Of a DNA stretch of 64,000 nucleotides, positions 26,015-34,591 are shown one piece after another. The stretch spans positions 2,542,001 through 2,606,000 of the forward strand of contig NZ_MDGQ01000005.1 of the NCBI RefSeq assembly GCF_001747105.1. Direction: 5' to 3'. Under the pieces are notes generated by a model. That model was not told the DNA's origin, searched no databases, and saw nothing but the letters and a program-made list of their open reading frames with translations. The position numbers and the translations under genes are program-made. This stretch comes from Roseivirga misakiensis (GTDB taxonomy: Bacteria > Bacteroidota > Bacteroidia > Cytophagales > Cyclobacteriaceae). Within the stretch, counting starts at the first letter, position 1, and each line of letters starts with the position of its first letter.

Positions 26015-27157
26015 TTATTTAAATGATATCCATGCTAGGACGGGGTTTTCAGATGATTCAATCTCCTGAAGTGTAGTACCCTTCAATTCAACTTTTTCAC
26101 CAAGCCCATTTTCAATAAATTCAGCAACATCGGTGGATTGAATACTAACTAACAACATATCGTTATCCCAATAATAAGGATCAATAGAGTAGTTTTCCTT
26201 TTTACTATTTCTCAAATCCAACCTTTTGGTATCACTTGTAAATCGATTGATTAGTTGAGCCTGAATTTTTCCACCCCAATAATATTGAACAAAGATATAT
26301 TCTGGCCCCACCAAAGCTTGGAACTTATTTACAAACCCCTTCCTTTTCAACATGACATTCGCTTTGCTTCTGTCCGATAGCAGTTCTTGATCTTTCCAAG
26401 CCCATTTATCTCCAAAACACAAAGATAATAACGGCCTAAAGCCTCCATTGTCATCTATAAAGACAGTATCACTTATTGCGTCGTGATAAGTCAAATGATC
26501 GCCAAAGGCAATAAAGGGACTACGCCAAAAAACGCCGAATGGTTTGACATACTTTAGCGGAATAGATTCACTCGATAAAGACATATCTTCATTTAGAATC
26601 AAAATTGAAAAATTCCGGTTATTATCAAACTTTTGAGTACTGACATCTAAATAGTATTTCCCATCCCAAAATGCCATTTCATTTGGTGAATAAGGCAGTT
26701 TCTTCGATCCTAGATGCTCGCCATTTACGTTAAAATTATGGATTCTCATGCCTGTTGCATCAAACACGCCAATGATATCATCTTCTACCCAAGAATTGAG
26801 TAAAAAGGAGTATTCCTCTGGTCCAGCGCCTTGGTTTGAAATTCGTCTTTTAAACTCCCCATATGGTCCATAAATGAAAAGAGATCCATTTTTGGGATCT
26901 CCTAAGACAAAGTCATTACCTAGTTTACTAATGTTATAAAAGTTGGAAAGAAAAGATTCTTGCGTTTCTTCCAGTTTTAGAATCTCGACTTTTTCAATGG
27001 CGTCCCAAATTGGTGATAAACTCTCCTCAACATCAACAACATAGGACTTAAACTCATCCAAATCCCTCAAAAGAGGCTCCTTTTCCTTACTTAATCGTGA
27101 GCATCCAAGAATCAACAGAAAAGTCGAAAAGCATAAAACAAAAAGAACTTGTTTCAT
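26015..27157 (-). CDS. 6-bladed beta-propeller lipoprotein, array member 6 (most kbl-distal)
   Basis: 380 residues with a lipobox ending at Cys19 (LLILGC) and then the Bacteroidota 6-bladed propeller fold. Marks shared with the neighbours are the early IEKVEILKLEETQESFL strand, the NQGAGPEEY turn, and the C-terminal signature SSENPVLAWISFK. It is the most diverged of the six tandem paralogs. The function is unknown; such lipoproteins are exported and could bind carbohydrate or protein at the outer membrane. No SusC/SusD or glycoside hydrolase gene lies nearby. It ends 4 bases from the convergent cdaA. Confidence 0.82.
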   Translation of the reverse strand: MKQVLFVLCFSTFLLILGCSRLSKEKEPLLRDLDEFKSYVVDVEESLSPIWDAIEKVEILKLEETQESFLSNFYNISKLGNDFVLGDPKNGSLFIYGPYGEFKRRISNQGAGPEEYSFLLNSWVEDDIIGVFDATGMRIHNFNVNGEHLGSKKLPYSPNEMAFWDGKYYLDVSTQKFDNNRNFSILILNEDMSLSSESIPLKYVKPFGVFWRSPFIAFGDHLTYHDAISDTVFIDDNGGFRPLLSLCFGDKWAWKDQELLSDRSKANVMLKRKGFVNKFQALVGPEYIFVQYYWGGKIQAQLINRFTSDTKRLDLRNSKKENYSIDPYYWDNDMLLVSIQSTDVAEFIENGLGEKVELKGTTLQEIESSENPVLAWISFK

Positions 27158-27167
27158 TCCAACCTTC

Positions 27168-28313
27168 TTATTTAAAATTTACCCAAACTAAAACTGGATT
27201 CTCTGATTCAGAGATTTGTTCTAAGGACACACTCCCCAGCAAATTTGTATTATCATTTCCTACTGCCGACACCAGCTCCTCTATAGCATCTGGTGTGACT
27301 AAGCTAATGAGCTTTTTTCCCTTAAAGCGGATAGGTACCAAAGGAATTCTTTCACTTTCTATCCACTTATGTTCGTAGTGATAAAAAGTTCCAGATGCTT
27401 TATCGATATAGCCCTGTCGTGGTGGTTGTTCAAAGCTATAGGTATATTCTATTTCAATTCTGTCTTCCCCATAAACCATGGTATATCCCCAGATCTTTCC
27501 TGATTTATTCATAGCATCCATGGTTTTACCATCCAAGTTTCTTGTCAAAGGAAATTCCTTCCATAACCAATCGTCCCCAAAGTCGAAATGCACGTAGGGT
27601 TTTACTACCCCATCCTTAATCTGGTAAATAGAGTCTGTCCAAAAAGGGTTAAAAAGTGCTTTATCATTAAAAAGCTGAAAGTCATTATTGGGCGGGGTCA
27701 CTGGAATTCCACCAGGCTTATTTAAGGGTAATGCATATGAGGTGGGCTTTAACTGAGCATCCGTCATAATAAGGTTATGCTTTACGGAATCCATCCCTAT
27801 CGGAAAGCCCATGCCCAACAAATAACCGTCATCAAAAAACAAGGCATCGTCCATCGGGTAGGGAAAATCGATCTTCTGGATGAAATTTCCGCTTAAGTCA
27901 AACTGCATGAGTTTTTCACCTTCATAAACAAACGTCTCTATAAATCCATCCCTAAAATTAGAACTAGACATATAGGCGTACTCTTTTGGCCCTCGCCCCT
28001 TTTTGTTAAAGTGTGAAACAAACTCTCCTAGCTTATTAAAGGAAGTCACATCTCCCGCATCTTCATCTATCACAACAACACCATCTTGATGGGTAAAATA
28101 AAGCGCGGTAGGTTTTAACAGAGATACACTTGTCTCTTCCAAACCCAGAATTTCGATGCTTTCGACCTGATCTAAAAAGTCGGTTTTCTGAGCATCCATT
28201 TCGATTTTATAGGTCCTGAAAGAATCGTCATTCGTAATGACTTCAGCTTTTTTATCTTGACATGAGAGTGCCAAATACAGAAATAAGACAGGTAGTAGTT
28301 TTAGTCGATTCAT
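27168..28313 (-). CDS. 6-bladed beta-propeller lipoprotein, array member 5
   Basis: 381 residues from ATG 28313 (the open frame begins two codons earlier at a TTG). The lipobox ends at Cys18 (LALSC). It carries the paralog marks: VESIEILGLEETSVSLL, NKKGRGPKEY (Lys in place of the first Glu of GPEEY), YVHFDFGDDWLW, and the tail SESENPVLVWVNFK. It lies 10 bases upstream of member 6, so the two form one transcript. Members 5 and 6 share a Trp in the closing strand (VLAWI, VLVWV) where members 1-4 have Arg, so the array has two older branches. Function unknown. Confidence 0.82.
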   Translation of the reverse strand: MNRLKLLPVLFLYLALSCQDKKAEVITNDDSFRTYKIEMDAQKTDFLDQVESIEILGLEETSVSLLKPTALYFTHQDGVVVIDEDAGDVTSFNKLGEFVSHFNKKGRGPKEYAYMSSSNFRDGFIETFVYEGEKLMQFDLSGNFIQKIDFPYPMDDALFFDDGYLLGMGFPIGMDSVKHNLIMTDAQLKPTSYALPLNKPGGIPVTPPNNDFQLFNDKALFNPFWTDSIYQIKDGVVKPYVHFDFGDDWLWKEFPLTRNLDGKTMDAMNKSGKIWGYTMVYGEDRIEIEYTYSFEQPPRQGYIDKASGTFYHYEHKWIESERIPLVPIRFKGKKLISLVTPDAIEELVSAVGNDNTNLLGSVSLEQISESENPVLVWVNFK

Positions 28314-28367
28314 ATTCAACTATAATTATAGTTAATTTGAATTAAAACTCCATATGCCGATCATCTT

Positions 28368-29540
28368 TTACCAAGTACTACTCTCTTTCAATTTCATCCT
28401 GACTAATACTGGGTTCTCAGATGACTCAATCATATCTAAATTAGCGCTTCCAATAAACTGATATTGATTCTCATCTAATTTACCCAATAAGGATTCGAGT
28501 TGAGTGGATTGCATGGTAAAGAGAAAATCATCTCCGTCCCAGCCAATACTTGAGATACCATACCGCTGATCAGCATAAGAAGAGTCGTCTATTTTTACAG
28601 TACTTTTTGATCTCCGATCGATGAAAAAATTATGTGCAGGGGCTCCCGATACAGCCCTCAAATAGATGTAATTTTCACCTATGCGATTATTCATGAACCA
28701 AACCTGCCCACTCTTCTCGGCCTCAACCATCATCATTGTATTAAACTCAACGCCGGGTTGAAAATACCAATCCTCCCCAAAGTCATAATGAATGTATGGC
28801 ATTAAAGAATCGGCGCCAATTTTGTATACAGAGTCTTTACCCAACTGAAGAAAAAACACATCATCGCCCACTGGAAAAACACTCTTATTACTCATAGAAA
28901 TCCCAAAGTCTGGAAACTTCTCAAAAGGCAAAAAAGTGTTACTCACTTTCATTTCACTATCCAGTATAGCAACCATGTACTTCAAAGAATCATTTGTTAA
29001 ACTGTAGTTCATGTCCAGTGCATACCCTCCGTTAAATGGGTGTAAATGCGTTGCGTTTTGTGGTACTCTATCGGTGCTAATAAAATTGCCTTCTACGTCG
29101 TAACGTTTAATATGCTGATCATAAGTGAAAAGACAAATCTGACCATTTTGTAGCCATACGTCATTCCAACCACTATATTCTTCTGGTCCTTCTCCCTTTC
29201 TATTAATCTTTCTGATAAAATCTCCACCTTCACTGAAAATGTAAATATTACCTTCACTTCCAGGAACAATCATCTGGTTCTGATAAAATTCAATTTGCCT
29301 CACGTACCCCAATAAAGACTCTGGGGTTTCCTCTAAACGCGTGATCTCAATTGATTTGATTAGCTCGGACAGACCTATTTCTTCAGCTTTTATATCTAAA
29401 GAGTAGGATTGAAAACCGTCGATTAAAGGTAAACTTGGTTCTTCTTGCGTGGTCTTTTCCCCACTACAACTACCTAGCAGGGAAACCAGGATAATTAGCC
29501 CAATACATCTAGCCATTACTCCGAAATACATTCTGTTCAT
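28368..29540 (-). CDS. 6-bladed beta-propeller lipoprotein, array member 4 (A type)
   Basis: 390 residues with a lipobox ending at Cys25 (SLLGSC). Its body resembles array member 2 (30768-31937) more than its immediate neighbours: IEFYQNQMIVPG, DFIRKINRKGEGPEEY, GGYALDMNYSLTNDSLKYMV, NKSVFPVGDD and YDFGEDWYFQPGVE. The closing signature is IESSENPVLVRMKLK. I call this subtype A. It follows member 3 after 31 bases. Function unknown; a secreted lipid-anchored binding or scaffold protein is the most likely kind. Confidence 0.83.
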   Translation of the reverse strand: MNRMYFGVMARCIGLIILVSLLGSCSGEKTTQEEPSLPLIDGFQSYSLDIKAEEIGLSELIKSIEITRLEETPESLLGYVRQIEFYQNQMIVPGSEGNIYIFSEGGDFIRKINRKGEGPEEYSGWNDVWLQNGQICLFTYDQHIKRYDVEGNFISTDRVPQNATHLHPFNGGYALDMNYSLTNDSLKYMVAILDSEMKVSNTFLPFEKFPDFGISMSNKSVFPVGDDVFFLQLGKDSVYKIGADSLMPYIHYDFGEDWYFQPGVEFNTMMMVEAEKSGQVWFMNNRIGENYIYLRAVSGAPAHNFFIDRRSKSTVKIDDSSYADQRYGISSIGWDGDDFLFTMQSTQLESLLGKLDENQYQFIGSANLDMIESSENPVLVRMKLKESSTW

Positions 29541-29571
29541 ATTTTATCAATTAGCGCGTTTATTTAACTGT

Positions 29572-30765
29572 TTATCTTTTCGAAAAACCTTTAATCTTCA
29601 TTCTAAGTAATACGGGGTTTTCGGATGATTCTATTTCCTCCAGAGATGACCCTTCAGTAAAAGAATACTGTTCTTCATTTAGTTGATCTACAAGGTCTTT
29701 AAATTGGGTTGATCGTAAAGTGAACAGAAATTCATCTCCTTCCCAACCGATCGCAGCAATATCCAACTGATCGTCATTTGTAGTTCTTGATTTAATACTA
29801 ACACTTTGTTTGGTTTCCTTGTCAATGAAAAAGGAATAGTCCATTCTAGGACCAAGTGTTGTATACAGATAAATATAGTTGGGACCTAAAGTGTTGATCA
29901 CGAACCAGGCCTGTTGGTTGCGGTTAGCATCTTCATAATAGTCTGAATTCAATTCAACACCAGGTTGGAAAAACCAATCTTCACCAAAATCATAAAGTAT
30001 AAATGGTATTACCTCGTCAGGGGTTATCTTGTAGACAGTGTTGTTCGTTACAGGCATGTAGAACAAATCATCACCTAAAGGGAAAAACGAGTTAAGGGGT
30101 AAATATATCCGAAAACCCGGATGTGTCTGAAATGGCAAAAAAGTTTTATCGAGCTGCATCTCTTCGTCAATAGTCACCAAAGAATACTTCAACGAATCCT
30201 GGGTATATGCCATAGTCATGTCCATTATATGCCCGTCTAAAAATGGATAAATATGTCCAGCTCGTTCGGTCAAACGATCCCTACTGAGAAAACTACCTTC
30301 TAAATCATATCGAGTGATAGACTTACCTCTACTATGAATATTCAAAATCCCATTCTCCAACCATAAATCAGTCAAACTTATGTACTCCTCTGGTCCCTCC
30401 CCCTTATGGTTAAACTTACTTAAAAAATCACCTCTGTTTGAATAGATATATATAGTTCCATCATTATCGGGAATTACCATCTTATCCTCATGAAACATAA
30501 TTTGACCTACAGAGCGCAATAGCGACTCTTCTGTTTCTTCGAGCCGAGTGATTTCAACCGACTCAATGAGATCAACAAAACGTGTTTTCTCTTCCTTGAG
30601 ATCTATTTTGAAGGACTGAAGTTGTTCATTATCACTATTGATTATTTGATTTGTCGATTTCTCATTTGAACAACTACAAGTTATTACGGCAAGGAATACT
30701 GTAATGGCATATCCAAAATCGCCAATTAAACCTTTACTTTTGAAAGCCTTATTTGTCTTGCCCAT
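29572..30765 (-). CDS. 6-bladed beta-propeller lipoprotein, array member 3 (B type)
   Basis: 397 residues. The N-terminus (MGKTNKAFKSKG...) is unlike the others and longer. The lipobox is at Cys30 or Cys32 (VITCSC). From residue about 53 its DNA aligns without net gap to array member 1 at an offset of 2522 bp. Shared marks are VGQIMFHED, KFNHKGEGPEEY, FLPF, LGPRMDYS and YSFTEGSSLEEIESSENPVLL. I call this subtype B. Its ATG lies 2 bases after the stop codon of member 2, within a sequence (GTATGG) that resembles the kbl tail relic at 32076-32105. Function unknown. Confidence 0.83.
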   Translation of the reverse strand: MGKTNKAFKSKGLIGDFGYAITVFLAVITCSCSNEKSTNQIINSDNEQLQSFKIDLKEEKTRFVDLIESVEITRLEETEESLLRSVGQIMFHEDKMVIPDNDGTIYIYSNRGDFLSKFNHKGEGPEEYISLTDLWLENGILNIHSRGKSITRYDLEGSFLSRDRLTERAGHIYPFLDGHIMDMTMAYTQDSLKYSLVTIDEEMQLDKTFLPFQTHPGFRIYLPLNSFFPLGDDLFYMPVTNNTVYKITPDEVIPFILYDFGEDWFFQPGVELNSDYYEDANRNQQAWFVINTLGPNYIYLYTTLGPRMDYSFFIDKETKQSVSIKSRTTNDDQLDIAAIGWEGDEFLFTLRSTQFKDLVDQLNEEQYSFTEGSSLEEIESSENPVLLRMKIKGFSKR

Positions 30766-30767
30766 AC

Positions 30768-31937
30768 CTACTTCTTAGAATAATCTTTGACTTTCATCCT
30801 CAATAAAACAGGATTTTCAGATGATTCAATTTCCTCCAAACTGGTCTGTCCTCTAAATTGATATTGATTCCTTTCGAGGCCACTTATTAAATATTCAAGC
30901 TGGGCTGATGGTAGTGTAAAAACGAACTCATTGCCCTCCCATTTAATACCTGAAATTTGAACTTGCTCGCCAGATTCAATATCACCACTAAACCTAATAG
31001 TTTGACTAGTCTCTCGGTTGATAAAAAAATGTGCCCTTTGATCAATTCCATGATTGGCGCGTAAAAACAGATATTCTGAACCAATAGTATTGTAGAGCCA
31101 CCAAACAGTGCCAGACTTACGCGCTTCAGCCAGCATCCCATCAACAATCTCAACTCCAGGTTGAAAATACCAATCATCTCCAAAATCATAGTGAAATGCC
31201 GGCTCAATGGAATCTCCCGTTAACCTATAAACTGTATCTTTAAAAAGAGGAAAGACGAGCACTTCATCACCCAATGGAAACACCGATTTAGTGGACACAC
31301 CATAGCCAACTTTGGGCTTGATGGCATACGGTAATAAAAGTTTATCAACCTGAAGATTTTCATCCAGCGTAACAACAGCATATTTCAATGAATCGTTGAC
31401 CAACCTAAAATTCATGTCCAAAGCGTAACCTCCTCTATATGGATGAATATGGTCAGCTGGAATAGAAAATCTTTTGGAGGTTATAAAATTCCCTTTGAAA
31501 TCGTATTGCCAAACCCCCTTTCTAAAGACATAAAGTGAAACTCTATCCCCCTCTAACCACATTTCCATGTAGTAAGGATATTCCTCTGGGCCATTCCCTT
31601 TTCTGTTTATTCTTCTTATAAAATCTCCATCATCGCTAAATATGTATATATCACCTCCCTTGCCTGGTAAGATCATCTTATCATCATAAAACTCAATCTG
31701 TATTACATTACTCAGAAGAGATTCCTCAGTTTCTTCTAAGCGAATAATCTCAAGATTCTCAATCAATTCAACAAATAGTATTTCATCACTTTTGACATCT
31801 AATTTAAAGGACTGATATCCATTCTTCTTAGTAAGTTCTGTATCGCCAGTCGATGATTTTTCACTTCCACAGCTAAGACAGAAAATAATAGGAACTAGAT
31901 ATGCACAATTGAGAATTCGTGACTTAAGGGTATTCAT
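30768..31937 (-). CDS. 6-bladed beta-propeller lipoprotein, array member 2 (A type)
   Basis: 389 residues with a lipobox ending at Cys23 (IFCLSC). The first 44 residues are nearly identical to those of member 1, and the DNA there and upstream is a direct repeat at an offset of 1326 bp. The body is subtype A, like member 4: IEFYDDKMILPG, RINRKGNGPEEYPYY, GGYALDMNFRLVNDSLKYAV and FHYDFGDDWYFQPGVE. It has its own copy of the promoter-like element (31960-31990), so it probably begins a separate transcript with members 3 and 4. Confidence 0.83.
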   Translation of the reverse strand: MNTLKSRILNCAYLVPIIFCLSCGSEKSSTGDTELTKKNGYQSFKLDVKSDEILFVELIENLEIIRLEETEESLLSNVIQIEFYDDKMILPGKGGDIYIFSDDGDFIRRINRKGNGPEEYPYYMEMWLEGDRVSLYVFRKGVWQYDFKGNFITSKRFSIPADHIHPYRGGYALDMNFRLVNDSLKYAVVTLDENLQVDKLLLPYAIKPKVGYGVSTKSVFPLGDEVLVFPLFKDTVYRLTGDSIEPAFHYDFGDDWYFQPGVEIVDGMLAEARKSGTVWWLYNTIGSEYLFLRANHGIDQRAHFFINRETSQTIRFSGDIESGEQVQISGIKWEGNEFVFTLPSAQLEYLISGLERNQYQFRGQTSLEEIESSENPVLLRMKVKDYSKK

Positions 31938-31959
31938 GAGTGTTTATTTTGACCTTCTT

Positions 31960-31990
31960 CAATTTAGACACATTTACGATTATGAACCAA
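31960..31990 (-). promoter_or_regulatory. Promoter-like element of array member 2
   Basis: TTG (31988-31990), 21 bases, then TAAATTG (31960-31966) on the minus strand: close to the TTG-N17-23-TAnnTTTG promoter but one base short of the -7 box. It is identical in the other repeat copy. Confidence 0.4.
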
Positions 31991-32020
31991 CCGCCTAACA
32001 CTTAATGCTATAAAAAAGAA

Positions 32021-32044
32021 ATGCCTCCCTTTTAAAGGAGGCAT
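32021..32044 (-). terminator. Duplicated kbl terminator, now behind array member 1
   Basis: An 8-bp stem (32021-32028 with 32037-32044) followed on the minus strand by a T-rich run. It is the copy of the kbl terminator at 33347-33370 and is now placed to end transcription of array member 1. Confidence 0.75.
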
Positions 32045-32075
32045 GCAATAACTTTTTTGTAAGAATTGGATTAAA

Positions 32076-32107
32076 TAACGCCCAGTTCCATACCTACTTC
32101 TTTGAAA
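32076..32107 (-). pseudogene. Relic of the 3' end of kbl
   Basis: On the minus strand this reads FKEVGMELGVI-stop, against [11 protein letters not shown]-stop at the true kbl end (33397-33433). It lies 1.3 kb from kbl and overlaps the end of array member 1, whose final Ser-Lys-Lys-stop is read from the same bases in another frame. It is a mark of a past tandem duplication. Confidence 0.85.
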
Positions 32108-33263
32108 AATCTTTAAACTTCACCCTGAGTAATACAGGGTTTTCAGATGATTCTATTTCCTCCAGCGATGACCCTTCAGTAAAAGAATACTGTTCTTCAC
32201 CTAGTTGATCTACAAGGTCTATAAATTGGGTTGATCGTAAAGTGAATAGGAATTCATCTCCTTCCCAACCGCTCCCTACTACATCCAAACTTTCATTGGT
32301 TGATGTTCTCGATTCAATACTCACGCTTCGACCAGATTGTCTATCAATTAGGTAAGAGTAATCCATTCTGGGACCTAAAGTTGTATGGATGTAAATGAAA
32401 TTGTGCCCTATGTGATTTAATACATACCAAGCTTGCTTATTCCGTCGCTGCTCTTCGCTAAAATTGGGGGTTATCTCAACGCCTGGTTTGAAGTACCAAT
32501 TCTCACCAAAATCATAAAAAATATACGGCACAAGAGTATCAGCGGTCACTTTATAGACTATGCTCCCTATTTCACGCAAATAAAGCAAGTCATCACCCAA
32601 TTTGAAAATAGAATTAGGGGAGAAAGAAAATATAGAACCTAAAGATTTATCAAAAGGTAGAAAAGTCTTGTCGAGCTTAAGCTCTTCATCAAGGGTAATA
32701 AGAGAATACTTTAAAGAATCCTGCGTATACCTGAGGCTCATATCCAACAAATACCCTCCTTTATAGGGAAAAGCGTGAACCGCCCGCTCGGTCAATCTAT
32801 CCCGATCAATAAAATTTCCCGCCAAATCATATCGATTAACTGCTTTACCAGTACTATGAACACTTAAAACACCATCTTCTAACCAAACATCCGTTAATCT
32901 TGAGTATTCCTCTGGCCCTTGTCCTTTATGATTAAACTTGTTCAAAAACTCACCATTTTTTGAGTAGATGTAAAAAGTACCCTGATTGTCAGGGAAGATC
33001 ATCCTGTCTTCATGAAACATAATTTGACCTACGTAGCGCAATAGCGACTCTTCCGTTTCTTCAAGCCGAGTGATTTGAAGCGATTCAATGAGATCAACAA
33101 AGGGTATTTTTTCTTCGTTAATATCTATTTTGAAGGACTGATATCCATTCTTCTTGGTTAGTTCTGTATCGCCAGTCGATGATTTTTCACTTCCGCAGCT
33201 AAGACAGAAAATAATAAGAAATAGACATGCAAAATTGAGAATTCGTGACTTAAGGGTATTCAT
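32094..33263 (-). CDS. 6-bladed beta-propeller lipoprotein, array member 1 (chimera, kbl-proximal)
   Basis: 389 residues with a lipobox ending at Cys23. It is a chimera. Residues 1-44 and the upstream DNA match member 2 (offset 1326 bp). From the QSFKID segment (residues 42-47, about 33123-33141) onward the DNA matches member 3 (offset 2522 bp), including VGQIMFHED, KFNHKGQGPEEY, LGPRMDYS and YSFTEGSSLEEIESSENPVLL. Its last residues and stop codon lie in a displaced piece of the kbl tail. The frame is intact, so the gene is probably functional. The function of the family is unknown. Confidence 0.85.
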   Translation of the reverse strand: MNTLKSRILNFACLFLIIFCLSCGSEKSSTGDTELTKKNGYQSFKIDINEEKIPFVDLIESLQITRLEETEESLLRYVGQIMFHEDRMIFPDNQGTFYIYSKNGEFLNKFNHKGQGPEEYSRLTDVWLEDGVLSVHSTGKAVNRYDLAGNFIDRDRLTERAVHAFPYKGGYLLDMSLRYTQDSLKYSLITLDEELKLDKTFLPFDKSLGSIFSFSPNSIFKLGDDLLYLREIGSIVYKVTADTLVPYIFYDFGENWYFKPGVEITPNFSEEQRRNKQAWYVLNHIGHNFIYIHTTLGPRMDYSYLIDRQSGRSVSIESRTSTNESLDVVGSGWEGDEFLFTLRSTQFIDLVDQLGEEQYSFTEGSSLEEIESSENPVLLRVKFKDFSKK

Positions 33264-33285
33264 GAGTGTTTATTTTGACCTTCTT

Positions 33286-33316
33286 CAATTTAGACACATT
33301 TACGATTATGAACCAA
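33286..33316 (-). promoter_or_regulatory. Promoter-like element of array member 1
   Basis: TTG (33314-33316), 21 bases, then TAAATTG (33286-33292) on the minus strand, upstream of the start at 33263. It is near-consensus for Bacteroidota and preserved in both repeat copies. Confidence 0.4.
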
Positions 33317-33346
33317 CCGCCTAACACTTAATGCTATAAAAAAGAA

Positions 33347-33370
33347 ATGCCTCCCTTAAAAAGGAGGCAT
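33347..33370 (-). terminator. Terminator of kbl
   Basis: An 8-bp stem (33347-33354 with 33363-33370), extendable past a bulge, followed on the minus strand by a T-rich run 27 bases after the kbl stop codon. Confidence 0.8.
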
Positions 33371-33396
33371 ACAATTATTTTTTTGTAAGAATTGGA

Positions 33397-34590
33397 TTAA
33401 ATAACCCCCAATTCCTTACCAACTTCTTTGAAAGCCGCAATAGCTTTATCCAGATGATGCTTCTCATGACCAGCAGATATTTGAACCCTAATTCTAGCTT
33501 GATCTTTTGGCACTACCGGATAGTAGAACCCGATCACATAAATGCCTTTCTCCAACATAGCGCTCGCCATTTTTTGAGAAAGCACCGCATCATATAGCAT
33601 GATTGGAACAATGGCATGTTCTCCAGGCTTAATATCAAAACCAGCAGCTGTCATTTGCTCACGGAAGTATTTTGTATTCTCTTCAAGTCTATCTCTTAAC
33701 GTAGTAGTTTCAGAGAGCATATCGAATACAGCAATCGAAGCACCAACGATTGAAGGAGCTAAAGTATTGGAGAACAAATAAGGACGAGATCGTTGCCTTA
33801 ATAAGTCTACAATTTCTTTTTTGCCTGATGTAAATCCGCCAGAAGCGCCACCAAGAGCCTTACCTAATGTACCTGTGATGATATCAACTCGATCCATACA
33901 GTTGTGATGCTCGTGAACTCCTCTACCCGTTTTCCCCATAAACCCCGTAGAATGACACTCATCGGTCATCACTAAGGCGCCGTACTTATCGGCTAAATCA
34001 CAAATCTCATCCATTTTAGCAATGGTACCATCCATTGAGAAAACTCCATCAGTAACAATAATTTTCTGTCTGGCTCCTTTTTCATCAGCAGCAATTAATT
34101 GAGCTTCTAGGTCCGTCATATCACTATTCTTGTACCTAAATCTCATAGCCTTACACAACCTCACACCATCGATAATAGAAGCATGATTTAAAGCATCTGA
34201 AATAATAGCATCTTCTGCCGTAAATAATGGCTCAAAAACACCACCGTTGGCATCAAAAGCCGCGGCATATAAAATGGTATCTTCTGTTCCTAAGAACTCA
34301 GAAATCTTTTTTTCTAACTCCTTATGAATGTCCTGTGTACCACAAATAAACCTCACAGAAGACATCCCGAAACCATGACTATCAATAGCAGCCTTGGCAG
34401 CCTCCACCACTTTAGGGTGTGACGACAAACCCAAGTAGTTATTGGCACAGAAATTAATTACCTCATTGCCATCATCTGTTTTAATATCTGCAGATTGTGG
34501 TGTAGTAATTACACGTTCCTGTTTGTACAGACCTGCATCTTTAATCGATTGAATCTCTGCTTCTAGTTGTGGTTTTAACTTATCGTACAT
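33397..34590 (-). CDS. kbl: Glycine C-acetyltransferase (2-amino-3-ketobutyrate CoA ligase) Kbl
   Basis: PLP enzyme of the alpha-oxoamine synthase group. It splits 2-amino-3-ketobutyrate with CoA into glycine and acetyl-CoA, the second step of threonine breakdown. The PLP lysine is Lys244 ([10 protein letters not shown]), with the cofactor-binding Asp in MTDECHS (210-213) and SDALNHAS before it. Its 397 residues are the normal length. The first-step enzyme (tdh) is encoded divergently 0.4 kb away. The gene begins one base after the 84-residue gene, so those two are co-transcribed. Confidence 0.95.
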   Translation of the reverse strand: MYDKLKPQLEAEIQSIKDAGLYKQERVITTPQSADIKTDDGNEVINFCANNYLGLSSHPKVVEAAKAAIDSHGFGMSSVRFICGTQDIHKELEKKISEFLGTEDTILYAAAFDANGGVFEPLFTAEDAIISDALNHASIIDGVRLCKAMRFRYKNSDMTDLEAQLIAADEKGARQKIIVTDGVFSMDGTIAKMDEICDLADKYGALVMTDECHSTGFMGKTGRGVHEHHNCMDRVDIITGTLGKALGGASGGFTSGKKEIVDLLRQRSRPYLFSNTLAPSIVGASIAVFDMLSETTTLRDRLEENTKYFREQMTAAGFDIKPGEHAIVPIMLYDAVLSQKMASAMLEKGIYVIGFYYPVVPKDQARIRVQISAGHEKHHLDKAIAAFKEVGKELGVI

Positions 34591-34591
34591 C

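Larger units (their letters stand above)
31807..32107 (-). repeat. Direct repeat, copy 2: propeller N-terminus + promoter + terminator + kbl tail relic
   Basis: Matches 33133-33433 at a constant offset of 1326 bp with no net insertion or deletion; I count by hand about 16 differences in 301 bases. It holds the signal-peptide end of array member 2, its promoter region, a copy of the kbl terminator and a copy of the last codons of kbl (relic frame FKEVGMELGVI-stop, 32076-32105 on the minus strand). Confidence 0.9.
33133..33433 (-). repeat. Direct repeat, copy 1: propeller N-terminus + promoter + terminator + true kbl tail
   Basis: Original-looking copy of the 301-bp repeat at 31807-32107. Here the kbl end is part of the intact kbl gene, so this copy shows the ancestral order: kbl, terminator, promoter, propeller gene. 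Confidence 0.9.

Noticed and set aside
30887-31207. 106-codon open frame on the minus strand inside array member 2, and similar overlapping frames throughout the window
   Set aside because: They run inside well-supported genes in another frame, lack family features and have no separate expression signals.
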